Source of the DNA: Arsenicicoccus sp. oral taxon 190
Lineage (GTDB): Bacteria; Actinomycetota; Actinomycetes; Actinomycetales; Dermatophilaceae
Reading direction: 5' to 3'
DNA: 64,000 nt
NCBI RefSeq assembly: GCF_001189535.1
Contig: NZ_CP012070.1
Coordinates: 2,294,001-2,358,000 of the forward strand
In this document: piece by piece, positions 25,057 through 33,875 of the stretch
Layout: every line of letters starts with the position of its first letter
How positions within the stretch are numbered: the stretch's first letter is position 1
Translations under genes and position numbers: made by a program
The notes under the pieces: generated by a model
Told to the model about the DNA's origin: nothing
Databases searched by the model: none
The model's input: the letters and a program-made list of their open reading frames with translations, nothing else

Positions 25057-26019
25057 ATGACTGATGTCCTGGACTGGCTGCTCGACTCCGACCCCGCGAT
25101 CCGCTGGCAGGTCCTGCGCGACCTGACCGACGCTCAAGCCGAGGAGGTGGCCGCCGAGCGCTCCCGCGTTGCGACGACCGGCTGGGGGCGACAGCTCCTC
25201 GACCTGCAGCGTGACGGGACCTGGGCAGGGGGCGCCTGCTTCCCCGGACCGGGCTGGCAGGCCCCCCGCCCGGTGCTCGGGGACCCGGACGGGCAACCGT
25301 GGGTCGCGACCCTGCCCACCCTGCGGCTGCTGCGCGACTGCGGGATCGACCCGGCCGATCCGACGGTCCGTGCGGCCGTCGCCGCTGTCCGGGAGCACAC
25401 GCGCTGGGAGTATGACGACCTCGCGTTCTTCGACGGTGAGGTCGAGCCGTGCATCAACGGCGGCACGGTGGCGCTGGGGGCCTACTTCGGTGTGCCGGTC
25501 GACGGCGTGGTGGAGCGGCTGCTGACCGAGCAGCTGCAGGACGGTGGCTGGAACTGCGAGGCCGAGCGGGGGTCGGTGCGGTCGTCATACCACTCGACGA
25601 TCTGCGTCCTGGACGGGCTGGCGGAGTACCACCGCGGGGGCAGCGCGCTCGACGTGACCGAGGCGCTGCGGCGTGGCGAGGAGTACCTGCTGGATCGGCA
25701 CCTGTGTCGGCGGTTGTCGACGGGGGAGGTGGCCGACCCGTCCTTCCTGCAGTTCTCGTTCCCCACGCAGTGGCACTACGACGTGCTGTGGGCGCTCGAC
25801 TACTTCCGCGCGCGGGGAGCCGCTCCCGACCCGCGCCTGGCGGAGGCGGTGGCGCTCGTCCGCTCGAAGCAGCGCACGGACGGTTTTTGGACGCTCGACC
25901 ACACACACCCCGGGCTCGTGCACCTGGTGATGGAGGGTGAGGGGCAACCGAGCCGCTGGATCACCCTGCGGGCGCTGCGGGTGCTGCGGTGGGCGGACAC
26001 CGGGTCTCGCGGGGCATGA
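25057..26019 (+). CDS. Prenyltransferase/squalene-oxidase-repeat (terpenoid cyclase fold) protein
   Basis: A 320-residue soluble-looking alpha/alpha-toroid protein. Repeats of the squalene-cyclase type are visible, notably LLTEQLQDGGWNCEAE near residue 158, and later WHYDVLWALDYF and KQRTDGFWTLDHTHPG. There is no DxDD protonation motif, and the length is about half that of squalene-hopene cyclase, so it is unlikely to be a cyclase. Related proteins are annotated only as hypothetical or squalene-cyclase-like. It stands alone downstream of the SPFH-RHH unit with its own promoter. Confidence 0.7.
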   Translation: MTDVLDWLLDSDPAIRWQVLRDLTDAQAEEVAAERSRVATTGWGRQLLDLQRDGTWAGGACFPGPGWQAPRPVLGDPDGQPWVATLPTLRLLRDCGIDPADPTVRAAVAAVREHTRWEYDDLAFFDGEVEPCINGGTVALGAYFGVPVDGVVERLLTEQLQDGGWNCEAERGSVRSSYHSTICVLDGLAEYHRGGSALDVTEALRRGEEYLLDRHLCRRLSTGEVADPSFLQFSFPTQWHYDVLWALDYFRARGAAPDPRLAEAVALVRSKQRTDGFWTLDHTHPGLVHLVMEGEGQPSRWITLRALRVLRWADTGSRGA

Positions 26020-26086
26020 CTGCGGTCAGTCGGCGCCGTGGGAGGCGGGCGCGGCGGCATACGGGCTGATCCCTCGGGGGTGCGTC

Positions 26087-26092
26087 TAGGGT
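26087..26092 (+). promoter_or_regulatory. -10 box of a probable leaderless promoter
   Basis: TAGGGT ends 7 nt before the ATG at 26100, with no Shine-Dalgarno sequence between. Confidence 0.55.
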
Positions 26093-26099
26093 AGCCCGC

Positions 26100-26666
26100 A
26101 TGAGTGCCACGCCATCCCTGATCGTCCTGCTCGAAGGCGTCAGCGACGTCGCTGCAGTGCGAGCGATCATGCGCCGCAACGACATCGGCGGCGACCACGT
26201 CGAGCTGCGCAACCTGCAGGGAGTGACCAACGTCGGGCGGGTGCTCCCCGAGATCCGACAGCTCCAGCCGGACGCCGACGTGGTGGGGATGTGCGACGCG
26301 GCCGAGGCGAGGTTCGTCGAGCGGGCGCTCGGCGCCAACAGCTGCCCGGTGAGCGATGCGAGCGACCTGCCGGCCTACGGCTTCTTCGTGTGCGAGGCCG
26401 ACCTGGAGGAGGAGCTGATCCGGGCGCTGGGCACGGAGCGGGCGGTCGCTGCGATCGAGGGCGCCGGTCTGGGCGGCAAGCTCCAGGCGCTGCAGATCCA
26501 GCCGGCGTGGGCGGACCGACCGCTGGCCGAGCAGCTGCACCGGTTCTGCGGGGTGGCGTCGGGGCGCAAGGAGCAGGTCGCCGGCGTGCTGGCGGGTGAG
26601 CTGACCCGGGGCGAGCTGCCCGAGCCGCTGTCGATGCTCGTGGACCGGATCGCCTGGAGCGCCTGA
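26100..26666 (+). CDS. Stand-alone TOPRIM-like domain protein
   Basis: A 188-residue protein without other domains. The N-terminus LIVLLEGVSDVAAVRAIMRR matches the TOPRIM glutamate motif (EG-x-SD), as found in OLD-type nucleases and primases. The second motif, normally DxD, reads GMCDAAEARF, so only one Asp is in the usual place. The rest (GFFVCEADLEEELIRALG, then a helical C-terminus with FCGVASGRKEQ) resembles the C-terminal part of OLD-family TOPRIM proteins. It could be a TOPRIM regulator or nuclease fragment, but it has no ATPase partner beside it. I am confident of the fold relationship only at a moderate level. Confidence 0.6.
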   Translation: MSATPSLIVLLEGVSDVAAVRAIMRRNDIGGDHVELRNLQGVTNVGRVLPEIRQLQPDADVVGMCDAAEARFVERALGANSCPVSDASDLPAYGFFVCEADLEEELIRALGTERAVAAIEGAGLGGKLQALQIQPAWADRPLAEQLHRFCGVASGRKEQVAGVLAGELTRGELPEPLSMLVDRIAWSA

Positions 26667-26768
26667 CAGCTCAGCCGCGGACCCGGCCGGGGCGATGTCG
26701 CGCGGGGCACCACGACCTCGCTGGGCCGGGCCGAGCGTCAACGCCCGACCCGGCGCCTGAGGGATCGA

Positions 26769-29264
26769 TCAGTCGGTCGTCGTCCGCCGCACGGTCAGGT
26801 CGAGGTCGTCGTCCGACACGTCGACGACAACGGTGTCGCCGGCTCCCGCGGTCCCGGCGAGCAGCAGCGAGGACAGGCGGTTGTCGAGCTCGCGCTGGAC
26901 CGACCGGCGCAGCGGCCGGGCTCCCATCTTGGGGTCGAAGCCCTCCTCGACGAGCCAGTCCTTGGCCGCGTCGGTCACCTCGAGGTCGACGTCCTGGGCC
27001 GCGAGCAGCCGCTGGGTCTTGCGCAGGATGAGGTCGACGATCTGGCGCAGCTCCGCCTGCGTGAGCCGGTGGAAGACGACCGTCTCGTCGATCCGGTTCA
27101 GGAACTCGGGACGGAAGTGCGTGCGCAGCGCCTCCATCAGCTGCGGCTCGATCTCCGACACGTCGCCGGAGTGGTCGAGGATGAGGTGCGCACCGAGGTT
27201 GCTCGTCATGATGACGACGGTGTGGGTGAAGTCCACGGTGCGTCCCTGGGCGTCGGTGAGGCGGCCGTCGTCGAGGAGCTGGAGCAGCGTGTTGAACACG
27301 TCGGGGTGAGCCTTCTCGACCTCGTCGAAGAGGACGACCGAGTAGGGCTGACGACGCACCTTGTCGGTGAGCTGACCGCCCTCGTCATAGCCGACGTAGC
27401 CGGGAGGTGCGCCGACGAGCCGCGAGACGGTGTGCTTCTCCTGGAACTCCGACATGTCCAGGCGGATCATCCTGTCCTCGTCGCCGAAGACGGCCGCCGC
27501 CAGGGCCTTGGCCAGCTCGGTCTTGCCCACCCCGGTCGGACCCAGGAAGAGGAACGATCCCAGGGGCCGGTCCGGGTCGGACAGGCCCGCGCGACCTCGG
27601 CGCACGGCCTCGGCCACGGCGGTGACCGCCTGCTCCTGCCCGATGACCCGCGCGTGGAGGACGTCCTCGAGCTTGAGCAGGCGCGCCTTCTCCTCCGTCG
27701 TGAGGTCGGACACGGGGATGCCCGTCCGGCGTGAGACCACCTCGGCGATGGCCTCGACATCGACGACAGGGGTGGTGGCGGCCTCCTGGTCGTCCAGGCG
27801 GGCCTGCGCCTCCTCCCGCTCGCCCTTGACGTTCTTGGCCCGCTCGAAGTCCTCGGACGCGACAGCGGCGTCGATCTCGCGGGTCAGCGCCTCCACCTGC
27901 TCCTCGAGCGCCTTCGTGCCCGGGTCGGGGGTCTTGGCCGCGAGTCGCACCCGAGCGCCGGCCTGGTCCACGAGGTCGATCGCCTTGTCAGGCATGAAGC
28001 GGTCGGTGATGTAGCGGTCCGAGAGCTGAGCAGCGGCGACGAGAGCCTCGTCGGTGTAGGTGACGCCGTGGTGGGCCTCGTAGACGTCGATGAGGCCTCG
28101 CAGGATCTCGATCGTGTCGTCGATGCTCGGCTCTTCGATCATGACCGGCTGGAACCGGCGTTCGAGCGCGGCGTCCTTCTCGATGTACTTGCGGTACTCG
28201 TCGATGGTCGTCGCCCCGATGACGTGGACGTCGCCCCGGGACAGGGCCGGCTTGAGCAGGTTGCCGGCGTCCATCGATCCCTCCCCACCGGAGCCGGCTC
28301 CGACGATGGTGTGGAGCTCGTCGATGAAGAGGATGACGTTCTCCCCGGTCTCCTCCACCTCGTCGAGCACCTTCTTGAGGCGTTCCTCGAACTCGCCGCG
28401 GTACTTCGAACCGGCGACGAGGGACCCCATATCCAGGGCGATGACGCGCGCGTCCTTCAGCGACGAGGCGACGTCTCCGTTGACGACCCGCTGGGCGATG
28501 CCCTCGACGATGGCCGTCTTGCCGACACCGGGGTCGCCGATGAGGACCGGGTTGTTCTTGCGCCGCCGCGACAGGATCTCGACGGTCTCGGCGATCTCGT
28601 CCGCCCGGCCGACGACCGGGTCGAGGCGGCCTTCACGCGCCTCCTGCGTGAGGTCCTCGCCGAACTCGTCGAGCGTCGGCGTGCTCGACTCCTCCTGCTG
28701 ACCTGGACGCGCCGAGCCGGCAGGCCCGTTGCCTCGTGCGGACCTGCCGCCGCCGGCGGGCCGGGACGAGCGGGTCGGCGAGACCGGCTGGTGGGTCAAC
28801 AGCTTGGCAGACGGGTTCTCCGGGTTGGCGGCGATCCCGATCAGCAGAGCCTCGGGACTGATGTAACCAGCACCGTTGCGTGCCTGGTGGGTCTGTGCCA
28901 TCTGGATCGCCAGCCGCAGGCGGGGGCCCAGGCGGGGCGTGCCGTCACCCGGCGTCGGGAGACCGTCGAGCCACCCCGAGACCGTCGCCGCGACGGTGTC
29001 CGGGGACAGCCCCACCTGGGTCAGGACGTCGCGCCCCGGATCGGTGGTCGCGGCCGCCAGGACGACGTGCTCGGGAGTCACCTCCTCGTTGCCCCGCTCC
29101 GCGGCCTCGGACACCGCAGCCGTCAGCAGGTCGCGCGCGTCGTCGGTCAGCAGCCGCGAGACGTCGACCCGTTGCACCGGCGCACGGGACGCCCCGCTGG
29201 TGCCGAAGAAGCGTTCGAAGATGTCGTCGAAGGGAGATCCGTTGCCCAGCGGCCATTGGCTCAT
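26769..29264 (-). CDS. Clp/HSP100 AAA+ ATPase (ClpC/ClpB hybrid features)
   Basis: An 831-residue two-ring AAA+ unfoldase. The N-terminal Clp repeat domain spans residues 35-165. AAA1 has Walker A GDPGVGKTA and Walker B ILFIDELH. The middle segment is short (about 55 residues, with the UVR-like DFERAKNVKGEREEAQARL). AAA2 has GPTGVGKTELAKALA and VVLFDEVEKAHPDVFN. The short middle domain is ClpC-like. Between MTSNLGA and HFRPEFLNRIDE I see no VGF/IGF ClpP-docking tripeptide, as in ClpB or ClpL. It may therefore act as a disaggregase or chaperone rather than with ClpP. The ATG follows GAGAGAGGG. No HspR (HAIR) or CIRCE element is visible upstream. Confidence 0.9.
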   Translation of the reverse strand: MSQWPLGNGSPFDDIFERFFGTSGASRAPVQRVDVSRLLTDDARDLLTAAVSEAAERGNEEVTPEHVVLAAATTDPGRDVLTQVGLSPDTVAATVSGWLDGLPTPGDGTPRLGPRLRLAIQMAQTHQARNGAGYISPEALLIGIAANPENPSAKLLTHQPVSPTRSSRPAGGGRSARGNGPAGSARPGQQEESSTPTLDEFGEDLTQEAREGRLDPVVGRADEIAETVEILSRRRKNNPVLIGDPGVGKTAIVEGIAQRVVNGDVASSLKDARVIALDMGSLVAGSKYRGEFEERLKKVLDEVEETGENVILFIDELHTIVGAGSGGEGSMDAGNLLKPALSRGDVHVIGATTIDEYRKYIEKDAALERRFQPVMIEEPSIDDTIEILRGLIDVYEAHHGVTYTDEALVAAAQLSDRYITDRFMPDKAIDLVDQAGARVRLAAKTPDPGTKALEEQVEALTREIDAAVASEDFERAKNVKGEREEAQARLDDQEAATTPVVDVEAIAEVVSRRTGIPVSDLTTEEKARLLKLEDVLHARVIGQEQAVTAVAEAVRRGRAGLSDPDRPLGSFLFLGPTGVGKTELAKALAAAVFGDEDRMIRLDMSEFQEKHTVSRLVGAPPGYVGYDEGGQLTDKVRRQPYSVVLFDEVEKAHPDVFNTLLQLLDDGRLTDAQGRTVDFTHTVVIMTSNLGAHLILDHSGDVSEIEPQLMEALRTHFRPEFLNRIDETVVFHRLTQAELRQIVDLILRKTQRLLAAQDVDLEVTDAAKDWLVEEGFDPKMGARPLRRSVQRELDNRLSSLLLAGTAGAGDTVVVDVSDDDLDLTVRRTTTD

Positions 29265-29333
29265 GGTGAACCCTCTCTCGCTCTGTCGCTGTCTCAGGAC
29301 GACTGCACGGAGGGCAGAACGCCCGCGATCACG

Positions 29334-29339
29334 ACGCTA
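29334..29339 (-). promoter_or_regulatory. Possible -10 box for the HSP100 gene
   Basis: On the minus strand TAGCGT fits TANNNT and would give a leader of about 60 nt. No convincing -35 is seen. Confidence 0.35.
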
Positions 29340-29423
29340 GCGCCCCGGCCGCGAGTCCGCACCGGGGGTGATCCGCCGGCCCCGTGAGGACGCCCAGGGG
29401 AGTGGGGCGGGGAGGGCCGGTCG

Positions 29424-30203
29424 TCAGTCGGTGCGGCGGCCGTAGTCGCCGATCCGGCCGCGGGCGACGAGCTCGGTGGTGGCGACCACGGCGAGGGCCT
29501 GCACGAGCAGCAGGGCGGCGAGCACGACCAGCTGGACCGCGGCGGCCTCCAGCGGCGAGGCCCCACCGAGCAACGTGCCGACGAACGCCCCCGGCAGCGT
29601 CACCAGGCCGACCGTGCGGGTCTGGTCCATGCCCGGCACGAGTGCCAGGGCGGCGTCGTCCCGCGCGACCAGCAGCGCCGCGTCCCGGTCGAGCAGCCCG
29701 ATCGACTCCGCCGCCTCGAACTCCCCGTGCCGCGACGTGAGCGCGTCCAGCGACCGCTTGCCGGCGAGGGTCGTCGCGGTCATGGCGTTGCCGATGAGGA
29801 TCCCGAGGATCGGCACCATCGCGATGGGTTGCAGCGGGATGAGGCGTGACGCGGCCAGGGCGACCCCGACCGGCACGGCCCCCGCGCACACCGGAAGCGC
29901 GGCCCACCACGTCCCGTGACCGGGGAGGATGCGTCGGCCGGCGGTGAAGGAGGCCACCCCCAGCATCAGCGTGATGAAGGCGAGGGTGAGCCACCAGCTG
30001 CGCAGCACCGCCGCGATCAGCAGCCCGACGACCCCCAACTGGACGGTGGCCCGCGCGGCAGCGGTGACGGTGGCGGAGGTGTGCCCGAGCCGGCCCCAGT
30101 GGTGCACCGCCGCGGCGGCCAGGGTCAGCAGGGCGACGACGACGACGAGGCGGACGACGTCCGCGGTGCTTCCGACGGTGACCAGCGAGGATCCAGATCC
30201 CAC
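29424..30203 (-). CDS. UPF0014/FetB-family membrane permease
   Basis: A 259-residue polytopic protein with about seven hydrophobic spans. It has the UPF0014 (YbbM/FetB) motifs IPILGILIGNAMTATTLAG-like (here VPILGILIGNAMTATTLAG) and MDQTRTVGLVTLPGAFVGTL. In E. coli, FetB works with the ATPase FetA as an iron exporter. No FetA-like ATPase is adjacent; the neighbours are an HSP100 ATPase and a CPBP protease. The ABC partner is therefore elsewhere, or the protein works differently here. Confidence 0.85.
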   Translation of the reverse strand: MGSGSSLVTVGSTADVVRLVVVVALLTLAAAAVHHWGRLGHTSATVTAAARATVQLGVVGLLIAAVLRSWWLTLAFITLMLGVASFTAGRRILPGHGTWWAALPVCAGAVPVGVALAASRLIPLQPIAMVPILGILIGNAMTATTLAGKRSLDALTSRHGEFEAAESIGLLDRDAALLVARDDAALALVPGMDQTRTVGLVTLPGAFVGTLLGGASPLEAAAVQLVVLAALLLVQALAVVATTELVARGRIGDYGRRTD

Positions 30204-30243
30204 GTCACCATCACATCACGTATGCCGCCCCGCCCGTCCCACC

Positions 30244-31275
30244 TCACACCGGGCCGGGCGCGACCGGCGACGTCGGGGAGGCCGGGGAATCCGGTGAGGC
30301 CGGGGACGCCGGGACCATCGGGGGCGGCGGGATCTGCGGGGTGGATCGGCGCTGGATGCCGGCACGTCGGGCCTGCCACTCGACCAGGGCGTAGGCGACC
30401 GACATGACGACGATCGACGTCACCACCGGCAGCGGCGAGCTCGTGGTCTCGCCGTCGATGAAGCCCTGGTCGAAGCCCCCGAGCGCGATGGAGATGCCCA
30501 TGACCAGCATGTTGTTGACGCAGTGGAGGGCGATCGCGGCCTCCAGGCCGCCGGTGCGCCACGTCAGCAGGCACGCCGTGATCGCGAAGACCGACAGGTC
30601 GGCGACGACCCAGACGTCCTTGCTGCCGTGCGCCGCGCTGAAGCCTGCGCAGGACACGACCATGGGCACCGCGAGCGCGATCCACCGGTGCCGGAACCAC
30701 GACCCGAGGCTGGTGAGCACCCAGCCGCGGAAGAGGAACTCCTCGCCGGCGCACTGCACCGGCGTCGTCAGCAGCATGATGACGAGCAGCGCCAGCCACT
30801 CCTTGGGGCGGCCCCCCTCGGGGGCGCCGTCGACCGCGATGCCGAGCCCCGTGTAGACCAGCCAGAGCGGGGTCAGCACGGCCAGGCAGCGCGCGAACCA
30901 GCCCCACCGGAACCTCCCCACCACCGACCGCAGCCAGCGCGACGACACCCCGTGCCCGATCCACACGGCCAGCATCGACACGGGGATGAGCGCCGCCAGC
31001 ATGAGGTTGGTCGCGAGGAAGAGACCCGGCGTCATCGCGGCGTCCGCGGCGGAGCGCGCCCACTTCTCGACGTCGCCGCCGGACAGGGCCACGGCCACCA
31101 TCGAGGCGACCATGCCGAGGATCATGACCAGCAGCGTCCCGGCCACGAGGATCACCAGCGAGAGCAGCGGCCGCCACCAGCGGTGCCGGGGGCCGCGCAG
31201 CACCTGGGGGTACTCCATGGGGCGGGGCGCCAGGTCCGGCGGCCGCGGTGGGGCGGGGACCAGGGGGTACGTCAT
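30244..31275 (-). CDS. CPBP-family intramembrane metalloprotease
   Basis: A 343-residue membrane protein (CaaX protease/bacteriocin-processing, Abi/CPBP family). The three active-site motifs are present: EExxxR in GEEFLFRGWV near residue 180, F-x3-H in GFSAAHGSKD and H-x3-N in ALHCVNNMLV. Eight or so hydrophobic segments surround them. The last 45 residues are a proline/serine-rich tail with PASP repeats. I chose the ATG at 31275 because GACAAT on the minus strand ends 7 nt upstream; an ATG three codons earlier (31284) is also possible. It diverges from hisD. The substrate is unknown. Confidence 0.85.
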   Translation of the reverse strand: MTYPLVPAPPRPPDLAPRPMEYPQVLRGPRHRWWRPLLSLVILVAGTLLVMILGMVASMVAVALSGGDVEKWARSAADAAMTPGLFLATNLMLAALIPVSMLAVWIGHGVSSRWLRSVVGRFRWGWFARCLAVLTPLWLVYTGLGIAVDGAPEGGRPKEWLALLVIMLLTTPVQCAGEEFLFRGWVLTSLGSWFRHRWIALAVPMVVSCAGFSAAHGSKDVWVVADLSVFAITACLLTWRTGGLEAAIALHCVNNMLVMGISIALGGFDQGFIDGETTSSPLPVVTSIVVMSVAYALVEWQARRAGIQRRSTPQIPPPPMVPASPASPDSPASPTSPVAPGPV

Positions 31276-31346
31276 ACGGGCCATTGTCCCCGAGGGGTCT
31301 GACAGACCGGGCTGAGACGTCGGGAGGGTGTGTCGGCGCCCGCCCC

Positions 31347-31352
31347 TAGACT
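31347..31352 (+). promoter_or_regulatory. -10 box of a probable leaderless his promoter
   Basis: TAGACT ends 7 nt before the hisD ATG at 31360. The hexamer and spacing match those at dnaE. Confidence 0.6.
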
Positions 31353-31359
31353 GGCGCCC

Positions 31360-32727
31360 ATGCTCTCGATCGACGACCTGCGCGGTCGCACGCTGGATGC
31401 GCGTGCGCTGCGAGAGACGTTGCCCCGGGCGGAGTTCGACGTCGAGGCGGCCCTCGACGTCGTGCGGCCGATCTGCGAGGACGTCCGGCATCGGGGCGCG
31501 TCGGCGCTGCTGGAGCTGGGGGAGCGGTTCGACGGCGTGCGGCCGCCCCGGCTGCGCGTGCCCGCGGAGGTGCTCGAGGCGGCCGCCGAGCAGCTCGACG
31601 CGGACGTCCGGGCCGCGCTGGAGGTCTCCATCGAGCGCGCCCGCGTGGTGCACCGCGCGCAGCGGCGGCAGGACGTCATCACCCAGGTCGTCCCGGGCGG
31701 CACGGTGACCGAGCGGTGGGTGCCGGTCGAGCGGGTGGGCCTCTACGTGCCCGGCGGGCTCGCCGTCTACCCGTCATCGGTGGTCATGAACGTCGTGCCC
31801 GCCCAGGAGGCCGGCGTCGGCTCCCTCGCCGTCACCAGCCCCCCGCAGCGGGAGAACCACGGCATCTTCGCCGGCTACCCCCACCCGACCATCCTCGCGG
31901 CGTGCCACCTGCTCGGGGTGCAGGAGGTGTATGCCGTCGGCGGGGCCCAGGCCGTCGCGATGTTCGCCTACGGCGTGCCCGCCGACGAGGCGAGCGGCAC
32001 GGAGGCCGTCGAGCCCGCGACCCTGGTGACCGGGCCGGGCAACATCTACGTCGCGTCCGCCAAGCGGCTGCTGCAGGGGGTCATCGGGATCGACGCCGAG
32101 GCCGGCCCGACCGAGATCGCCGTCCTCGCCGACGACTCCGCCGACCCCGACCACGTCGCCGCCGACCTGATCAGTCAGGCCGAGCACGACCCGCTCGCGG
32201 GATCGGTGCTGGTGACCGACTCCGAGGAGCTGGCCGGCCAGGTCGTCGCCGCGGTCGAGCGGCGGGTCCCCGACACCAAGCACGCCGAGCGCGTCCGCAC
32301 CGCCCTGACCGGGTCCCAGTCCGGCATCGTCCTGGTCGACGACCTCGACACCGGCCTGCGCGTGGTGGACGCCTACGCCGCCGAGCACCTGGAGATCCAG
32401 ACCCGCGACGCCGCCGCCGTGGCAGCGCGCGTGCGCAACGCCGGCGCCATCTTCGTCGGCGCCTACGCGCCGGTGTCGTTGGGGGACTACGCGGCCGGCT
32501 CCAACCACGTCCTGCCGACCGGCGGCTCCGCGGCCTACGCGAGCGGCCTGTCCGTGCAGTCCTTCCTGCGCGGCATCCACGTCGTCGACTACTCCGAGGC
32601 CGCGCTGCGCGAGGTCGCCCACCACGTCGTGGCACTCGCCCAGTCCGAGGACCTGCCCGGCCACGGCCAGGCGGTGACGGCGCGGTTCGGCGACGAGGTG
32701 CCGACGCCGGCGGGGGAGCGCGCATGA
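31360..32727 (+). CDS. hisD: Histidinol dehydrogenase
   Basis: HisD oxidises L-histidinol to L-histidine in two NAD-dependent steps, the last reactions of histidine synthesis. The 455-residue protein has VERVGLYVPGGLAVYPSSVVM, GTEAVEPATLVTGPGNIYV-type blocks, the SQAEHDP zinc-ligand segment near residue 270 and AEHLEIQT near 343. All are standard for the family. It is first in the his operon and its stop overlaps hisC (ATGA). Confidence 0.96.
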   Translation: MLSIDDLRGRTLDARALRETLPRAEFDVEAALDVVRPICEDVRHRGASALLELGERFDGVRPPRLRVPAEVLEAAAEQLDADVRAALEVSIERARVVHRAQRRQDVITQVVPGGTVTERWVPVERVGLYVPGGLAVYPSSVVMNVVPAQEAGVGSLAVTSPPQRENHGIFAGYPHPTILAACHLLGVQEVYAVGGAQAVAMFAYGVPADEASGTEAVEPATLVTGPGNIYVASAKRLLQGVIGIDAEAGPTEIAVLADDSADPDHVAADLISQAEHDPLAGSVLVTDSEELAGQVVAAVERRVPDTKHAERVRTALTGSQSGIVLVDDLDTGLRVVDAYAAEHLEIQTRDAAAVAARVRNAGAIFVGAYAPVSLGDYAAGSNHVLPTGGSAAYASGLSVQSFLRGIHVVDYSEAALREVAHHVVALAQSEDLPGHGQAVTARFGDEVPTPAGERA

Positions 32728-33875
32728 GCGACAGCGCGTCTCGCGCGGCCGTGCAGATCGAGGGGCTGCTGCGCCCGGACCTGCGGGGACGCACCGCCTA
32801 CGGCGCGCCGCAGCTCGACGTCCCGGTGCAGCTCAACACCAACGAGTCCTCCTACCCCGTGCCCCAGGTGGTCGTGGACGCCGTCGCCGAGGCGGTCACC
32901 AAGACCGCGCCCGACCTCAACCGCTACCCCGACCGGGAGTTCACCACGCTGCGCGAGGCGCTCGCCGGCTACCTGACCCGCACCTCGGGGGTCCCGGTCG
33001 AGGCGCCGCAGGTCTGGGCGGGCAACGGCTCCAACGAGGTCCTGCTGCACCTGGTGCAGGCCTTCGGCGGGCCCGACCGGCGCGCCCTGGGGTTCACGCC
33101 CGCCTACTCGATGCACCCGATCATCACCGAGACCACCGGCACCGCGTTCGTGCACGGGCGCCGCGGCGAGGGCTTCGACGACGTGGCGCACCGGTTCGAC
33201 CTGTCCGCGGAGTCCGCGGTCGCCCAGGTCCGCGAGGTGGACCCGCACCTGGTCTTCCTGTGCTCGCCCAACAACCCGACCGGCACCGCCCTGGACCTCG
33301 GCACGGTCAAAGCCGTCCACGACGCCGCCCCGCGGGCCGTGGTGATCGTGGACGAGGCGTATGCCGAGTTCGCCCGCCCCGGCACCCCCTCCGCCCTGAC
33401 GCTCCTGGCCGGTCGGCCCCGCCTCGTCGTCACCCGGACCATGAGCAAGGCCTTCGCCCTCGCCGGTGGACGCCTCGGCTACCTCGCCGCCGACCCCGCG
33501 CTCGTCGACGCGCTGCGGCTGGTGCGCATGCCCTACCACCTGTCCTCGGTGACCCAGGCCGTGGCCCGCGCCGCGCTGGAGCACGCCGACCTGATGCTCG
33601 GCACCGTCGAGGCGATCAAGGACCAGCGCGACCGCATGGTCTCCGAGCTGTCAGACCTGGGCTTCACGCCCGTCGCCAGCGACGCCAACTTCGTCTTCTT
33701 CGGCAACGTCGCGGACTCCCACGGCCTGTGGCAGGCGCTGCTCGACCGGGGCGTCCTCGTCCGCGACGTCGGCATCCCCCACTATCTTCGGGTGACGGCA
33801 GGCACCCCTGCCGAGACCGACACCTTCCTCGAGGCCGTCCGGGCTCTCGCCCCGACCCACCGACTGGAGCCCTGA
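32724..33875 (+). CDS. hisC: Histidinol-phosphate aminotransferase
   Basis: A 383-residue fold-type I PLP enzyme that converts imidazole acetol phosphate to histidinol phosphate. Motifs are LNTNESSYPVP at the N-terminus, GNGSNEVL, CSPNNPTGTAL, VDEAYAEF and the PLP lysine in RTMSKAFALAGGRLGY near residue 240. The start overlaps hisD and the stop shares one base with the hisB start. Paralogues acting on aromatic amino acids exist, but the operon context settles the call. Confidence 0.95.
   Translation: MSDSASRAAVQIEGLLRPDLRGRTAYGAPQLDVPVQLNTNESSYPVPQVVVDAVAEAVTKTAPDLNRYPDREFTTLREALAGYLTRTSGVPVEAPQVWAGNGSNEVLLHLVQAFGGPDRRALGFTPAYSMHPIITETTGTAFVHGRRGEGFDDVAHRFDLSAESAVAQVREVDPHLVFLCSPNNPTGTALDLGTVKAVHDAAPRAVVIVDEAYAEFARPGTPSALTLLAGRPRLVVTRTMSKAFALAGGRLGYLAADPALVDALRLVRMPYHLSSVTQAVARAALEHADLMLGTVEAIKDQRDRMVSELSDLGFTPVASDANFVFFGNVADSHGLWQALLDRGVLVRDVGIPHYLRVTAGTPAETDTFLEAVRALAPTHRLEP

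Noticed and set aside
25057..26019. Terpenoid or hopanoid biosynthesis cluster
   Set aside because: The cyclase-fold protein is half-length and lacks a DxDD motif, and no prenyl synthase or tailoring gene is near.
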